A DNA stretch of 33,669 nt from CAZLWA01 sp964563165. Its GTDB lineage: Bacteria; CLD3; SB21. Shown piece after piece: positions 24,992-32,223 of the stretch. The stretch lies in the NCBI GenBank assembly GCA_964563165.1, contig CAZLWA010000080.1:1-33669 (forward strand). The letters are read 5' to 3'. Numbering within the stretch: the stretch's first letter is position 1; each line of letters starts with the position of its first letter. The position numbers were made by a program, and so were the translations under genes. The notes beneath the pieces were generated by a model, which searched no databases, was not told where the DNA came from, and saw only the letters and a list, made by a program, of their open reading frames with translations.

Positions 24992-25276
24992 TTATTGCGT
25001 GTCTGCATAACCCAGCGCCTCAACCAGAGGGAATTTTCCCTTAACAAAAATACCGCTTCCGCGGCCGAGCTCTTTGCCCGCGCTGTCATAGGCTGCCGAC
25101 TCAGCGATGAATTGCGTTTTATTTTGGCTGACTATTCTGCCGACAGACCGGATGATTCCGGAGGACACCGGCCTGACAAGATACGTAGTAAAGGATGTGG
25201 TGAGAACAAAAACACTGCGCTCAAGAGAATTTGCCGCAAAAAATGCAGCATCGTCCCATTTTCTTCGCTGCTTGAA
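24992..25276 (-). pseudogene. PaaI-like hotdog thioesterase, 5'-truncated remnant
   Basis: A 94-codon open frame with no start codon, bounded upstream by a stop. It reads KWDDAAFFAANSLERSVFVL, then LVRPVSSGIIRSVGRIVSQN and ESAAYDSAGKELGRGSGIFV before stopping at 24992. This is the second half of a hotdog-fold acyl-CoA thioesterase (PaaI/YigI type): the long helix with A-x-S, the 'RPV..G.I.S.GRIV' hairpin and the 'DSAGKELGRG.G.F' strand. The N-terminal quarter with the catalytic loop is missing. A 14-bp direct repeat (CCGATAATTCTTTA at 25280-25293 and 25312-25325) lies at the broken edge, next to the end of the neighbouring gene, and may mark the deletion point. Confidence 0.6.
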
Positions 25277-25305
25277 TTACCGATAATTCTTTAAGCGAAA
25301 TACTG

Positions 25306-25788
25306 TCATTCCCGATAATTCTTTATTGCCTCCCGGTTATGTTCATTTACGGATTGCAGTAATTCGCTATAACCGCTTTGCAGGACAAACGCACCTATCA
25401 ACGTGGATATCGCCCCGCCAAGTACCAAGTAAGCTGCATTGTTGTTCCTGCGTGGACTATATGCACTCGAACTTCCCCGAAAATATCCTACAGTGGTCAT
25501 AGCTAATCCGCCCAGCATGAAAACTATTGCGGTCGTGTTTTTCGATCGGTAGCTAAGATAATGTTCCTTACTGCTTTCATACTGGCACAGCGTTTTTTTC
25601 ATCGATTGTGACACTCCGAACATCGATGAGCAGCTCTCTCCCTGATGAGACAGACGCATGCCGCTGAATGTACCGAGACTTATCGTGACCGCGGAGGAGT
25701 CATAGTATCGAATTAATCGTTCATTATTTTGAGCCTGCGTATTAAATACAATTCCTAACAAACTGAGAAACGTGATGATGATCTTCAT
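25306..25788 (-). CDS. Exported hypothetical membrane protein
   Basis: 160 residues with a signal peptide (MKIIITFLSLLGIVFNTQAQ). After a polar region with three Cys there are two hydrophobic, glycine-rich segments, AIVFMLGGLAMTTVGYF and AAYLVLGGAISTLIGAFVL, separated by a Ser/Arg/Asn-rich loop. It looks like a small membrane protein of a type common in Bacteroidota; I do not recognise the family. A promoter-like element lies about 85 bp upstream. Its last codons (KNYRE) overlap one copy of a 14-bp repeat that recurs at the truncated thioesterase, so its 3' flank has been rearranged. Confidence 0.6.
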   Translation of the reverse strand: MKIIITFLSLLGIVFNTQAQNNERLIRYYDSSAVTISLGTFSGMRLSHQGESCSSMFGVSQSMKKTLCQYESSKEHYLSYRSKNTTAIVFMLGGLAMTTVGYFRGSSSAYSPRRNNNAAYLVLGGAISTLIGAFVLQSGYSELLQSVNEHNREAIKNYRE

Positions 25789-25872
25789 GTGTCACTCCGT
25801 TTAAGCCGTTGCCATTTAGAACTATATCTAAATGGGGATCTCCCCGGTACGATCGTTCCGGATAGGTGCCGG

Positions 25873-25902
25873 GAAGCATAGGAAACGAATATTTCAAGTC
25901 AA
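25873..25902 (-). promoter_or_regulatory. Promoter-like repeat, copy 4
   Basis: On the minus strand TTGACT (25902-25897), 16 nt, then TATGCT; read as a Bacteroidota promoter it is TTG, 19 nt, TATGCTTC. Upstream of the exported hypothetical gene that starts at 25788. Confidence 0.45.
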
Positions 25903-25910
25903 TGAAAATT

Positions 25911-25955
25911 CATAAACAAGCGCCTGAACGAACGCCGGAGCGCGTGTTATGCGAT
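25911..25955 (-). other. attC-like element after the 284-residue exported protein gene
   Basis: On the minus strand ATCGCATAAC (25955-25946), 12 nt, GTTCGTTC, then GGCGCTT and GTTTATG (25917-25911). CATAAC can pair with GTTTATG around GCGC-rich arms, as in a very short attC. It shares GAACRAAC-N12-GTTA with two other sites. Confidence 0.45.
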
Positions 25956-26054
25956 CGTGGAGCCGCCGCTCAATTCTTGATTCTTGTAAGAATTGATTGA
26001 TCCAGCAATATCGTCAGTTCCTATGGCAATATGTTGTTTTCGCTTAAATCACTT

Positions 26055-26909
26055 CTAATGGACCACAAACTGTCCTGAAGCATCAATGCACTTCTGGACA
26101 TGCTTCATAAGAGTAAGGTCCCTGCGAATAAGGTGATACCAATTTGATTTTCCGTGCCCTTTAGTGTTGGCTTCAATTCTATTCATATCTATTATGTCCA
26201 ACCACTTTTTGTCGGGTTTGGTCACAAATTCAAACGAACTGATTTCCGAGAATTTTACTTTTACATAGTTTAATCCGGAATGTTTTCTAATGTACGTATC
26301 CGGTGCGAGTTCCTGGAAGATCACTAAGCTGTCGTTTAGTTCATATCGGGTTTTACATTCTATAGCGTTAGAAATTTCTAGATATGAAACCTGATCCTTT
26401 GTTACAATATTCGTTTTTTCCAGAGTTCCTATTTCAGAACTACTGCTCCAATCCAGGTAGAACACGCCTTTCACATTTGTAATATAGATCGTATCATTAA
26501 GACTTCCGAATGTTCTGAAAATCGTATAATTCTGATCGGATTGACGAGTAAATTTATTTAGATAAAAGTCAACCCTGAAAAGTTGCTCAAACCTCCAGTA
26601 GGTTGACTTTCCGTCTTCAAGATAGAAGCAATTAGGACAGCCATCGCTTGTGAGTTCAACAAATCCCTCAACCAGGGCGCCATTTATCAAGACAACTCTG
26701 CAAACCGCATTGATATCCAGACCCAATTTGCTTGTAGTAGAATCATGGAGTACGAATTCTTCATTTTTCCTCATGGAATCGGTGAGCGCATTTATAAGTT
26801 GATCAGCCAATATGCCTACAAAATCTTGGCCCATTAGCAAATTAGACGCGCCGCAAAACAAAATTGATAATGACCATGTTGTCATGATCAACCGCATCAG
26901 GTACTTCAT
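26055..26909 (-). CDS. Exported hypothetical protein
   Basis: 284 residues from the ATG at 26909, chosen for its strong ribosome binding site (GGGAGGG) and signal peptide (MKYLMRLIMTTWSLSILFCGASNLLMGQ). The mature protein is beta-rich and repeats a theme of short strands reading a property, for example VCRVVLINGALVEGFVEL, TIYITNVKGVFYLDWSSSS and LNYVKVKFSEISSFEFVTK, as in proteins with small SH3/LSM-like beta modules; this is only an impression. The first of these resembles the 'L.nG..veG.v' strand of LSM-like folds. No family recognised. Last upstream gene of the accessory cluster, followed by an attC-like element. Confidence 0.6.
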   Translation of the reverse strand: MKYLMRLIMTTWSLSILFCGASNLLMGQDFVGILADQLINALTDSMRKNEEFVLHDSTTSKLGLDINAVCRVVLINGALVEGFVELTSDGCPNCFYLEDGKSTYWRFEQLFRVDFYLNKFTRQSDQNYTIFRTFGSLNDTIYITNVKGVFYLDWSSSSEIGTLEKTNIVTKDQVSYLEISNAIECKTRYELNDSLVIFQELAPDTYIRKHSGLNYVKVKFSEISSFEFVTKPDKKWLDIIDMNRIEANTKGHGKSNWYHLIRRDLTLMKHVQKCIDASGQFVVH

Positions 26910-27324
26910 AAATCCCTCCCTTGTGATTGCCGCTTGAAAGGCCATTTCAAATAAATAATGTTCATTCGCAGTTCCTAAGGCAGGCCAACCGGTCTATCGG
27001 CAACCGCCTGTTCCCGCAAAAGCCGAAATGGTCAGCTTGCGATGGAAAATTAATTAAAACGTTGTCAGAAAGGAAATTTAGAGGAGGGTTAAATACGTTT
27101 CCATCATGAGAATATTTTGTCTAAGATGTGACGCAGACTACGATGATAGATGATGGATACAATGCAATGTAGGGAGGTGGACATTCAATGTCAACATAAA
27201 TTAAATAAAAACAGTAATGTAATTTTCAACATGCAGAACGAATTGTCACCATTACATGATTTTTGTCATGCGGATCATTTTATTATTTGGTACATTAATA
27301 CGATCAAAGCCCGCGACAGGCCCC
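26910..27324. other. Spacer, nothing certain
   Basis: 415 bp separating the minus-strand cluster from the MFS gene. It contains a small inverted repeat (CATGA-TTTTTG-TCATG, 27256-27271) that could belong to MFS regulation. No gene, RNA or attC-like site is seen. Confidence 0.4.
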
Positions 27325-28575
27325 ATGTTACTCAACGAATACCAAAAGCCTCAGAAACAGCATTTCGAGATCCTCGCGATGAGTTGGGCGGGGTGGGTCT
27401 TCGATTTTTACGACCTCATTTTATTTACGTTTCTTCTCATTCCCATCGGGCAGGAACTGCAGCTCTCCAATATCATGCTGTCGTATGTTCTCGGAGCCTC
27501 ATTGGCCGCAACGGCTGTGGGCGGGGTCCTATTCGGAATTCTGTCCGACCGCTACGGCAGAAAGACCGTTTTGCAATGGACGATACTCACGTACAGCATC
27601 GGCACGTTCCTGTGCGGCATGGCGTCATCGCTGGAAGTGCTGATCGTTTTCCGGATCATCACGGGATTGGGAGTAGGCGGGGAGTGGGCGACGGGGCAGA
27701 CGTATGTCGGCGAGACATTCCCTGCAGATGTGCGCGGGCGTTACGGCGCGTTCATGCAGACCGGCGCGCCGATAGGAATAGTTCTGGCATCGGTAGTCGG
27801 AGGATTCATCGCACCTGAGATCGGGTGGCGCATGTGTTTTTTTGTTTCGATATTGCCGGCGTTGCTTGTGATTTTTATCCGCAAGCGGCTTCCTGAATCC
27901 GATGTTTGGCTCGCTCGAAAAAATCTCACGGCTGAAACAGGCGCAGCGCCGGAAGAAAATCTCTTTGAAAAATTCCTCAGTTTGTTCACCGGGCCGTACA
28001 GGAAACTTTTCATTCAGTGTCTCATACTGGCGCTCTTCGATATGTCGGCATATTGGTTCACGTATTCCTGGCTTCCGGGTTACCTGCACCAGGAGCGGCA
28101 ATTCACGCTTGTAAAATCTGCGGTGTGGATGCTGGTCACTCAGGCGGGCGGGCTGCTCGGCTATATCAGTTTCGGTTTTGCTGCGGATAAATTCGGGCGT
28201 CGTCCGGCATATTCTATTTACTCGGCGCTGATGGCCGCAGGGCTGGTGATGATCACGCTCATGTGGGACACCGTGGTGGACTATCCGGCAATTATTTTGT
28301 CTTTCATGTTCCTGGTCGGGTTCGGAACGGGTATGTTCAGCGGATACGGGCCGCTATTTGCGGAATTATTTCCGACGGAGATACGGAATACGGCGATGGG
28401 CTCGGCATTCAACCTCGCGCGCGGCATACAATTTTTTACGCCGGTGATCATTGCGGTCATCGCTCAGCAATACGGATTATCCGGCGGAATTTCTCTGGCG
28501 GCGTTCTTTGCGCTATTGACCGGCGCGTGGATATGGGTGTTCCCGGAAACGAAAGGGAAGAAGATTTCTGTTTAG
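27325..28575 (+). CDS. MFS transporter, metabolite:H+ symporter type
   Basis: 416 residues from the ATG at 27325 (MLLNEYQKPQKQHFEILAMS); longer in-frame starts add a non-conserved leader. 12 transmembrane helices. The start WAGWVFDFYDLILFTFLL and the loop 2-3 motif GILSDRYGRKTVL (Asp75) are typical of the MHS/sugar-porter side of the family; the equivalent motif in the second half is SFGFAADKFGRRPAYS. The stretch GEWATGQTYVGETFPADVRG after TM4 and ELFPTEIRNTAMGSAFNLARG in TM10-11 are characteristic of carboxylate or sialate/shikimate-type symporters. Substrate unknown. No partner gene follows; repeats begin about 35 bp downstream. Confidence 0.85.
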   Translation: MLLNEYQKPQKQHFEILAMSWAGWVFDFYDLILFTFLLIPIGQELQLSNIMLSYVLGASLAATAVGGVLFGILSDRYGRKTVLQWTILTYSIGTFLCGMASSLEVLIVFRIITGLGVGGEWATGQTYVGETFPADVRGRYGAFMQTGAPIGIVLASVVGGFIAPEIGWRMCFFVSILPALLVIFIRKRLPESDVWLARKNLTAETGAAPEENLFEKFLSLFTGPYRKLFIQCLILALFDMSAYWFTYSWLPGYLHQERQFTLVKSAVWMLVTQAGGLLGYISFGFAADKFGRRPAYSIYSALMAAGLVMITLMWDTVVDYPAIILSFMFLVGFGTGMFSGYGPLFAELFPTEIRNTAMGSAFNLARGIQFFTPVIIAVIAQQYGLSGGISLAAFFALLTGAWIWVFPETKGKKISV

Positions 28576-28608
28576 AATGATGTTACCTTTGCGCCCGGCG
28601 GCGATAAT

Positions 28609-28684
28609 AACCTGCGATTACAACCTGCGATAACAACCTGCGATAACAACCTGCGATTACAACCTGCGATTACAACCTGCGATT
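28609..28684. repeat. 13-bp tandem repeat, about 6 copies
   Basis: Unit AACCTGCGATWAC repeated five times without gaps, plus a partial sixth; the only variation is T or A at position 11. Length variation by slippage is expected. Confidence 0.95.
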
Positions 28685-28692
28685 TGAGGGTC

Positions 28693-28721
28693 TTGACAAA
28701 CGGATTGCGATTTTGTATTTT
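28693..28721 (+). promoter_or_regulatory. Strong promoter reading into the repeat array
   Basis: TTGACA (28693-28698), exactly 17 nt, TATTTT (28716-28721). Read in the Bacteroidota way it is TTG, 20 nt, TATTTTTA. No ORF follows before the repeat array at 28833; the first gene downstream is the AraC-type regulator at 29643. Confidence 0.55.
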
Positions 28722-28832
28722 TAATAAATATTCCCTGAGGAATCAATCTCTTCTGTTGTTGGCGCCCCTCCGCGTATTGCGGAAATAATTTCTTTTCAGA
28801 ACATATTGCCGCGTCGCACGACTGATTGAATA

Positions 28833-29442
28833 GAATGGTAGGCGCAGCCTTCAGGCTGCGGGTTTTCAAATTCCGCAACCTAAAGGTTGCGGCTGCCAAC
28901 CGTTTGAATAGAATGGTAGGCGCAGGCTTTAGCCTGCGGGTTTTCAAATTCCGCAACCTAGAGGTTTGCGGCTGCCAAACGTTTGAATAGAATGGTAGGC
29001 GCAGCCTTCAGGCTGAAGGTTTTCAAATTCCGCAACCTAAAGGTTGCGGCTACCAGGAAAAATGGTAGGCGCAGGCTTTAGCATGCGGGTTTTCAAATTC
29101 CGCAACTTAAAGGTTGCGGCTACCAACAGATTGAATAGGATGGCAGGCGCAGCCTTCAGGCTGCGGGTTTTCAAATTCCTGTGGGTTTAAAATTCCGCAA
29201 CCTAGAGGTTTGCGGCTACCAGGAAAAATGGTAGGCGCAGGATTCGGGTTTTAGAATTCCGCAACCTAAAGGTTGCGGCTATCAGCCGTTTGAATAAAAT
29301 GGTAGGCGCAGGCTTTAGCCTGCGGGTTTTCAAATTCCGCAACCTAGAGGTTTGCGGCTACCAACCGTTTGAATAGAATGGTAGGCGCAGCCTTCAGGCT
29401 GCGGGTTTTCAAATTCCGCAACCTAAAGGTTGCGGCTACCAA
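28833..29442 (+). repeat. Array of eight structured units of about 78 bp
   Basis: Eight consecutive units each begin ATGGTAGGCGCAG or similar and contain two palindromes: a left one around GCAG-CC...GG-CTGC, and a right one CCGCAACCT-AA-AGGTTGCGG, joined by GGTTTTCAAATT. The left stem occurs in two forms, CAGCC-TTCA-GGCTG and CAGGC-TTTA-GCCTG, changed on both sides so pairing is kept. Unit 6 has lost most of its left palindrome and unit 5 has an insertion. The strand given is that of the promoter upstream. Confidence 0.95.
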
Positions 29443-29642
29443 GAAAAATAATATTTCAGCAATAAACATCGAAAAACTAAAGTGTTGCAACTCAATCGGT
29501 TAAAAATTTCAAGTTTTTTTGAAACGTTTTGAGCTTTTTTCTAACTACTAATCCATGAGATCTTTTCTTCTTGAAAAAATTTAGGACTTTAAGCATTAAC
29601 TTGGGTTTTGCATCGCACTGGAAGCGGAAACGGGGAGGCTTT

Positions 29643-29987
29643 ATGAAGGGAAGATCCAAAACAACATTGAAACGTGTGGAACAATGTATTAAGGACAATA
29701 TTTCCGACCCTAATTTCAATGTTAATAAATTGACCGAGTTAATAAATATTAATCATTCTTACCTCGGAGAAATCATAAACAAAGAACATGACCTTAGCCC
29801 GCGAGAGTTCATCGAAGCAAGAAGACTGGAAAAAGCCATGGCGATCCTTTCAACCGAGGATATTTCTATGATCCATCTGTCGTGTAAGTGCGGATTCAAT
29901 ACGTATAAGACATTCAGAAATGCAGCCAAGAGGCGATTTAGAATGACCCCATCGGATTGCAGGCAGTTATTGATTTCCGGCAAGTGA
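29643..29987 (+). CDS. Minimal AraC-type DNA-binding protein
   Basis: 114 residues from the ATG at 29643, which has a GGGGAGG ribosome binding site; a longer frame lacks one. The whole protein is the AraC/XylS DNA-binding domain: first helix-turn-helix from FNVNKLTELININHSYLGEII to SPREFIEARRLEKAMAIL, second from MIHLSCKCGFNTYKTFRNAAKRRF to MTPSDCRQLL, matching the family signature with GF...F...FKR...TPS. The usual sensing domain is absent, so it either binds DNA constitutively or partners another protein. The structured repeat array and its promoter lie directly upstream and could form its leader. Confidence 0.8.
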   Translation: MKGRSKTTLKRVEQCIKDNISDPNFNVNKLTELININHSYLGEIINKEHDLSPREFIEARRLEKAMAILSTEDISMIHLSCKCGFNTYKTFRNAAKRRFRMTPSDCRQLLISGK

Positions 29988-30437
29988 GGAGAAAAAGAAA
30001 ACCACCATCAGTTCTTACCAGCAATTCCGGGTATTGATTATTTTTCGCATTCTATTTAGTATTCGATATCGTTTTCAAATTGCGGGTCTCTATCGTGGCC
30101 TCTGAAACAGCGCTGATTCTATCCGGCGCTAGGTGTTAGTTCTATCTTAAGCCAATGGGGGAGCAAGTTTTACCCGCCATCCGCTTCCCCATTTGCATCT
30201 AATGGATCGATTTCAAATGATCTCGGAATAATGAATGACAAGAAAGCTGTTATCGGTTTTCTTGAGCCAATATAAAAAGGCGAAAGTGTATCCACAACTT
30301 TTGTCTCGATACACCATAACATGCCGTATCGCCAAAAGCCACACGGGTGATTGGTCTTGAGCCATATGCTCCAGGTATTTTGATTTTAACCGATTATGAT
30401 CGAACGCCGACAAGATTAATATTGTAAGGAGAAATTT
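29988..30437. other. Spacer, nothing certain
   Basis: 450 bp without a recognisable gene. A short imperfect inverted repeat, GTATC...GATAC (30290-30315), is present. The last bases carry the AAGGAG ribosome binding site of the next gene. No RNA gene is recognised. Confidence 0.4.
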
Positions 30438-31223
30438 ATGAAGCGGTTTGGTATGATCATGTGGATACTTTTTTTCAACTCCTGCACTTTCAATGTGCAC
30501 GTGGTGAAAGAAGATGAAGACGCGCCGTTCAAAGAAAGTGTTGATGCTTTACGCCGGCAGGAAAGCTCGATGGCCTTGGTGACGATAGCCGGAGAGGAAT
30601 ATCCCTGTCAGTTGGTAAAAGTTGGCGAAGATATGCTGACGTTTCAGAATAGAGACGCCTTGTCCGAAATCCCGCTCAAGGCCATAACATCGATAACCGT
30701 ATATCATGGAAAAGCGGACCATCCATCACTGCTTGCGGGAGCGGTTATCGGCGGCTTAACCGGCTTTGGAGTTGGCACCGCCGTATCCCGAAGCACCTCG
30801 AACTTCAGGTCCGGTTCAGGTCAGCACAAGCTGCAGGCCGCAACGGCAGCTGCCGGCGCATTGGCCGGAATGCTCGCGGTCGCAGGCTGGGGCTCGAACG
30901 CAGGCGAGACCTATGAACTGAATTCCCGGATCAAATTATGCCGCATCGCTCACCACGAATCCGTCACCGGTATGGAGGCGATGCAAGCAGGCGTGTTTAA
31001 AAATCTGAAATTAGGAGTGGGAGAGCAGCTGCTCAGAGTGAGCGTTTATCAATTCGACACAGACGGCTACCTGATCGTGTATGGAACGCACGACGGTATG
31101 GCCAATAAAACGCACTGGAGCGTCGTTGACAGTCCCTATCTGCAGGAGCAGGAAGTGAAAATGAAATCATATTCCGCATCGTCAGGCAGCGGACTTCACT
31201 TGTTCAAAGAGCAGGGCAATTAG
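30438..31223 (+). CDS. Glycine-zipper lipoprotein, unknown function
   Basis: 261 residues, ribosome binding site AAGGAG. The N-terminus MKRFGMIMWILFFNSCTF is a lipoprotein-like signal (FNSC is an imperfect lipobox). Residues of about 40-85 form a small beta domain (MALVTIAGEEYPCQLVKVGE, LTFQNRDALSEIPLKAITSI) like those in proteins that read a quantity and pass it on. Two glycine/alanine-rich hydrophobic segments follow, LLAGAVIGGLTGFGVGTAV and ATAAAGALAGMLAVAGWG, in the style of glycine-zipper membrane segments. The C-terminal half is mixed alpha/beta with no known motif. It is 22 bp upstream of the phospholipase-like gene, so the two are probably co-transcribed. Confidence 0.65.
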   Translation: MKRFGMIMWILFFNSCTFNVHVVKEDEDAPFKESVDALRRQESSMALVTIAGEEYPCQLVKVGEDMLTFQNRDALSEIPLKAITSITVYHGKADHPSLLAGAVIGGLTGFGVGTAVSRSTSNFRSGSGQHKLQAATAAAGALAGMLAVAGWGSNAGETYELNSRIKLCRIAHHESVTGMEAMQAGVFKNLKLGVGEQLLRVSVYQFDTDGYLIVYGTHDGMANKTHWSVVDSPYLQEQEVKMKSYSASSGSGLHLFKEQGN

Positions 31224-31245
31224 AATAACCTGAGGGTATACAAGA

Positions 31246-32070
31246 ATGAAAGCTGTTCTATTTGTGATCGCAGCCTTTATAGAAATGACATCGACTGTAT
31301 TCTCACAATCCAATGAGAATTCCTATTTGGCCAATCCCGCAAAAAAAGGCGTGCTTTTTGAGGGGCAAATTGCCCCGAGCTACGAGCTTTTTCATTTGGG
31401 AAAAGATCCGGACAAAATGAAACGCGGATTTTCATTGGACGTCATCGTCACCCCAAAAGTCTTGCTGAAGGTTTACTCGACAGGATCACAGCCTGTGAAA
31501 AGCCCTTCCTATATGCCGATGATCACATTCCAGGCCTGCTGGAAAATGCGCGCCATGACCATTTACCCGTTCGTCACCATCGGCCATCATTCCAACGGTC
31601 AGACGGGGGCGACTTACGATTCAACGGGAGAAGTGAATACTCAGACCGGAGATTTTTACACGAATTTCTACAAGCTCGGCTACGCCATGTCGTCGTCGGC
31701 CTGGCCGCATCACAAGATCGGCATCATTTACGAACATCATCCGGTTCACGGATGGTGGTTCAGTATTGACGACGCGATCAAAGGCAGTTACGGGAGAACG
31801 CGCATCCACTGTTTTTACAAGTACGAACAAAAGAATATTGCGGCGGAAATAAACTATACGAGAATTTACGACAGTTGGGAACTGGCGAAAGGCGTGTCGC
31901 CGAATATCCTGGAAATTAATTTCAGTTGGAAAATACCCGGATTCAAAAATTTGGCGTGGCTGTTTACGAATTTTTATCAGGGGCAGGACTATTACAATAT
32001 TGACTTTGCCAGGCAGATCCGTCAGTTCAAAATGGGATTGGCGATTCACACAAAATTGATTTCGTTATGA
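31246..32070 (+). CDS. Outer-membrane phospholipase A-like beta-barrel
   Basis: 274 residues with a signal peptide (MKAVLFVIAAFIEMTSTVFSQ). Alternating hydrophobic strands predict an outer-membrane barrel of about 12 strands. The motif GHHSNGQTG resembles the HDSNGRS catalytic loop of OMPLA (PldA), putting His114 and Ser116 in the catalytic positions, and Asn140 in YTNFYKLGY may stand in for the third residue. Near the end, FYQGQDYYNIDFARQIRQFKMGLA parallels the conserved C-terminal 'GYGESLIDYN...R.GVG' of PldA. If correct, it hydrolyses phospholipids in the outer leaflet. The relationship is distant and the Asn spacing differs from E. coli, so activity is uncertain. Confidence 0.55.
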   Translation: MKAVLFVIAAFIEMTSTVFSQSNENSYLANPAKKGVLFEGQIAPSYELFHLGKDPDKMKRGFSLDVIVTPKVLLKVYSTGSQPVKSPSYMPMITFQACWKMRAMTIYPFVTIGHHSNGQTGATYDSTGEVNTQTGDFYTNFYKLGYAMSSSAWPHHKIGIIYEHHPVHGWWFSIDDAIKGSYGRTRIHCFYKYEQKNIAAEINYTRIYDSWELAKGVSPNILEINFSWKIPGFKNLAWLFTNFYQGQDYYNIDFARQIRQFKMGLAIHTKLISL

Positions 32071-32083
32071 AAACTCTTTCCCG

Positions 32084-32193
32084 CGAAACACGCGATCGGT
32101 GAAAACATGGCCCACGAAACACGCGAAAAAACACGAAACAGAAACAATTAACCTCTCCCTCTCCTTACCAAGGAGAGGGTCGGGGTGAGGTTA
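32084..32193. repeat. Short direct repeats and an inverted repeat before the last gene
   Basis: The 12-mer CGAAACACGCGA occurs at 32084-32095 and 32115-32126. It is followed by a hairpin, CCCTCTCCTT-ACC-AAGGAGAGGG, inside a longer AACCTC...GAGGTT arm (32148-32193). The latter type is a widespread dispersed element and may end transcription of the phospholipase-like operon. Confidence 0.6.
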
Positions 32194-32223
32194 ATAAATA
32201 AGCATACCCCAGAAGGAGTGTCC

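Noticed and set aside
24962..25294. Plus-strand ORF of 110 codons
   Set aside because: Antisense of the thioesterase remnant, whose minus-strand frame shows clear hotdog-family motifs.
27150..27818. Plus-strand ORF of 222 codons overlapping the MFS gene start
   Set aside because: Arg/His-rich frame shadow of the MFS transporter with no recognisable motif.
28657..28956. 99-codon minus-strand ORF through the repeats with recurring RNLKTRxLKxAPTILF segments
   Set aside because: It is a translation of the palindromic repeat units; the apparent protein repeats follow from the DNA repeats, and no ribosome binding site is present.
28833..29442. CRISPR array
   Set aside because: Units are contiguous, palindromic throughout and vary internally; there are no unique spacers of constant length and no cas genes.
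30120..30160. attC-like GTGTTAG in the spacer after the AraC-type gene
   Set aside because: No paired core, no GAACRAAC box and no gene ending beside it.
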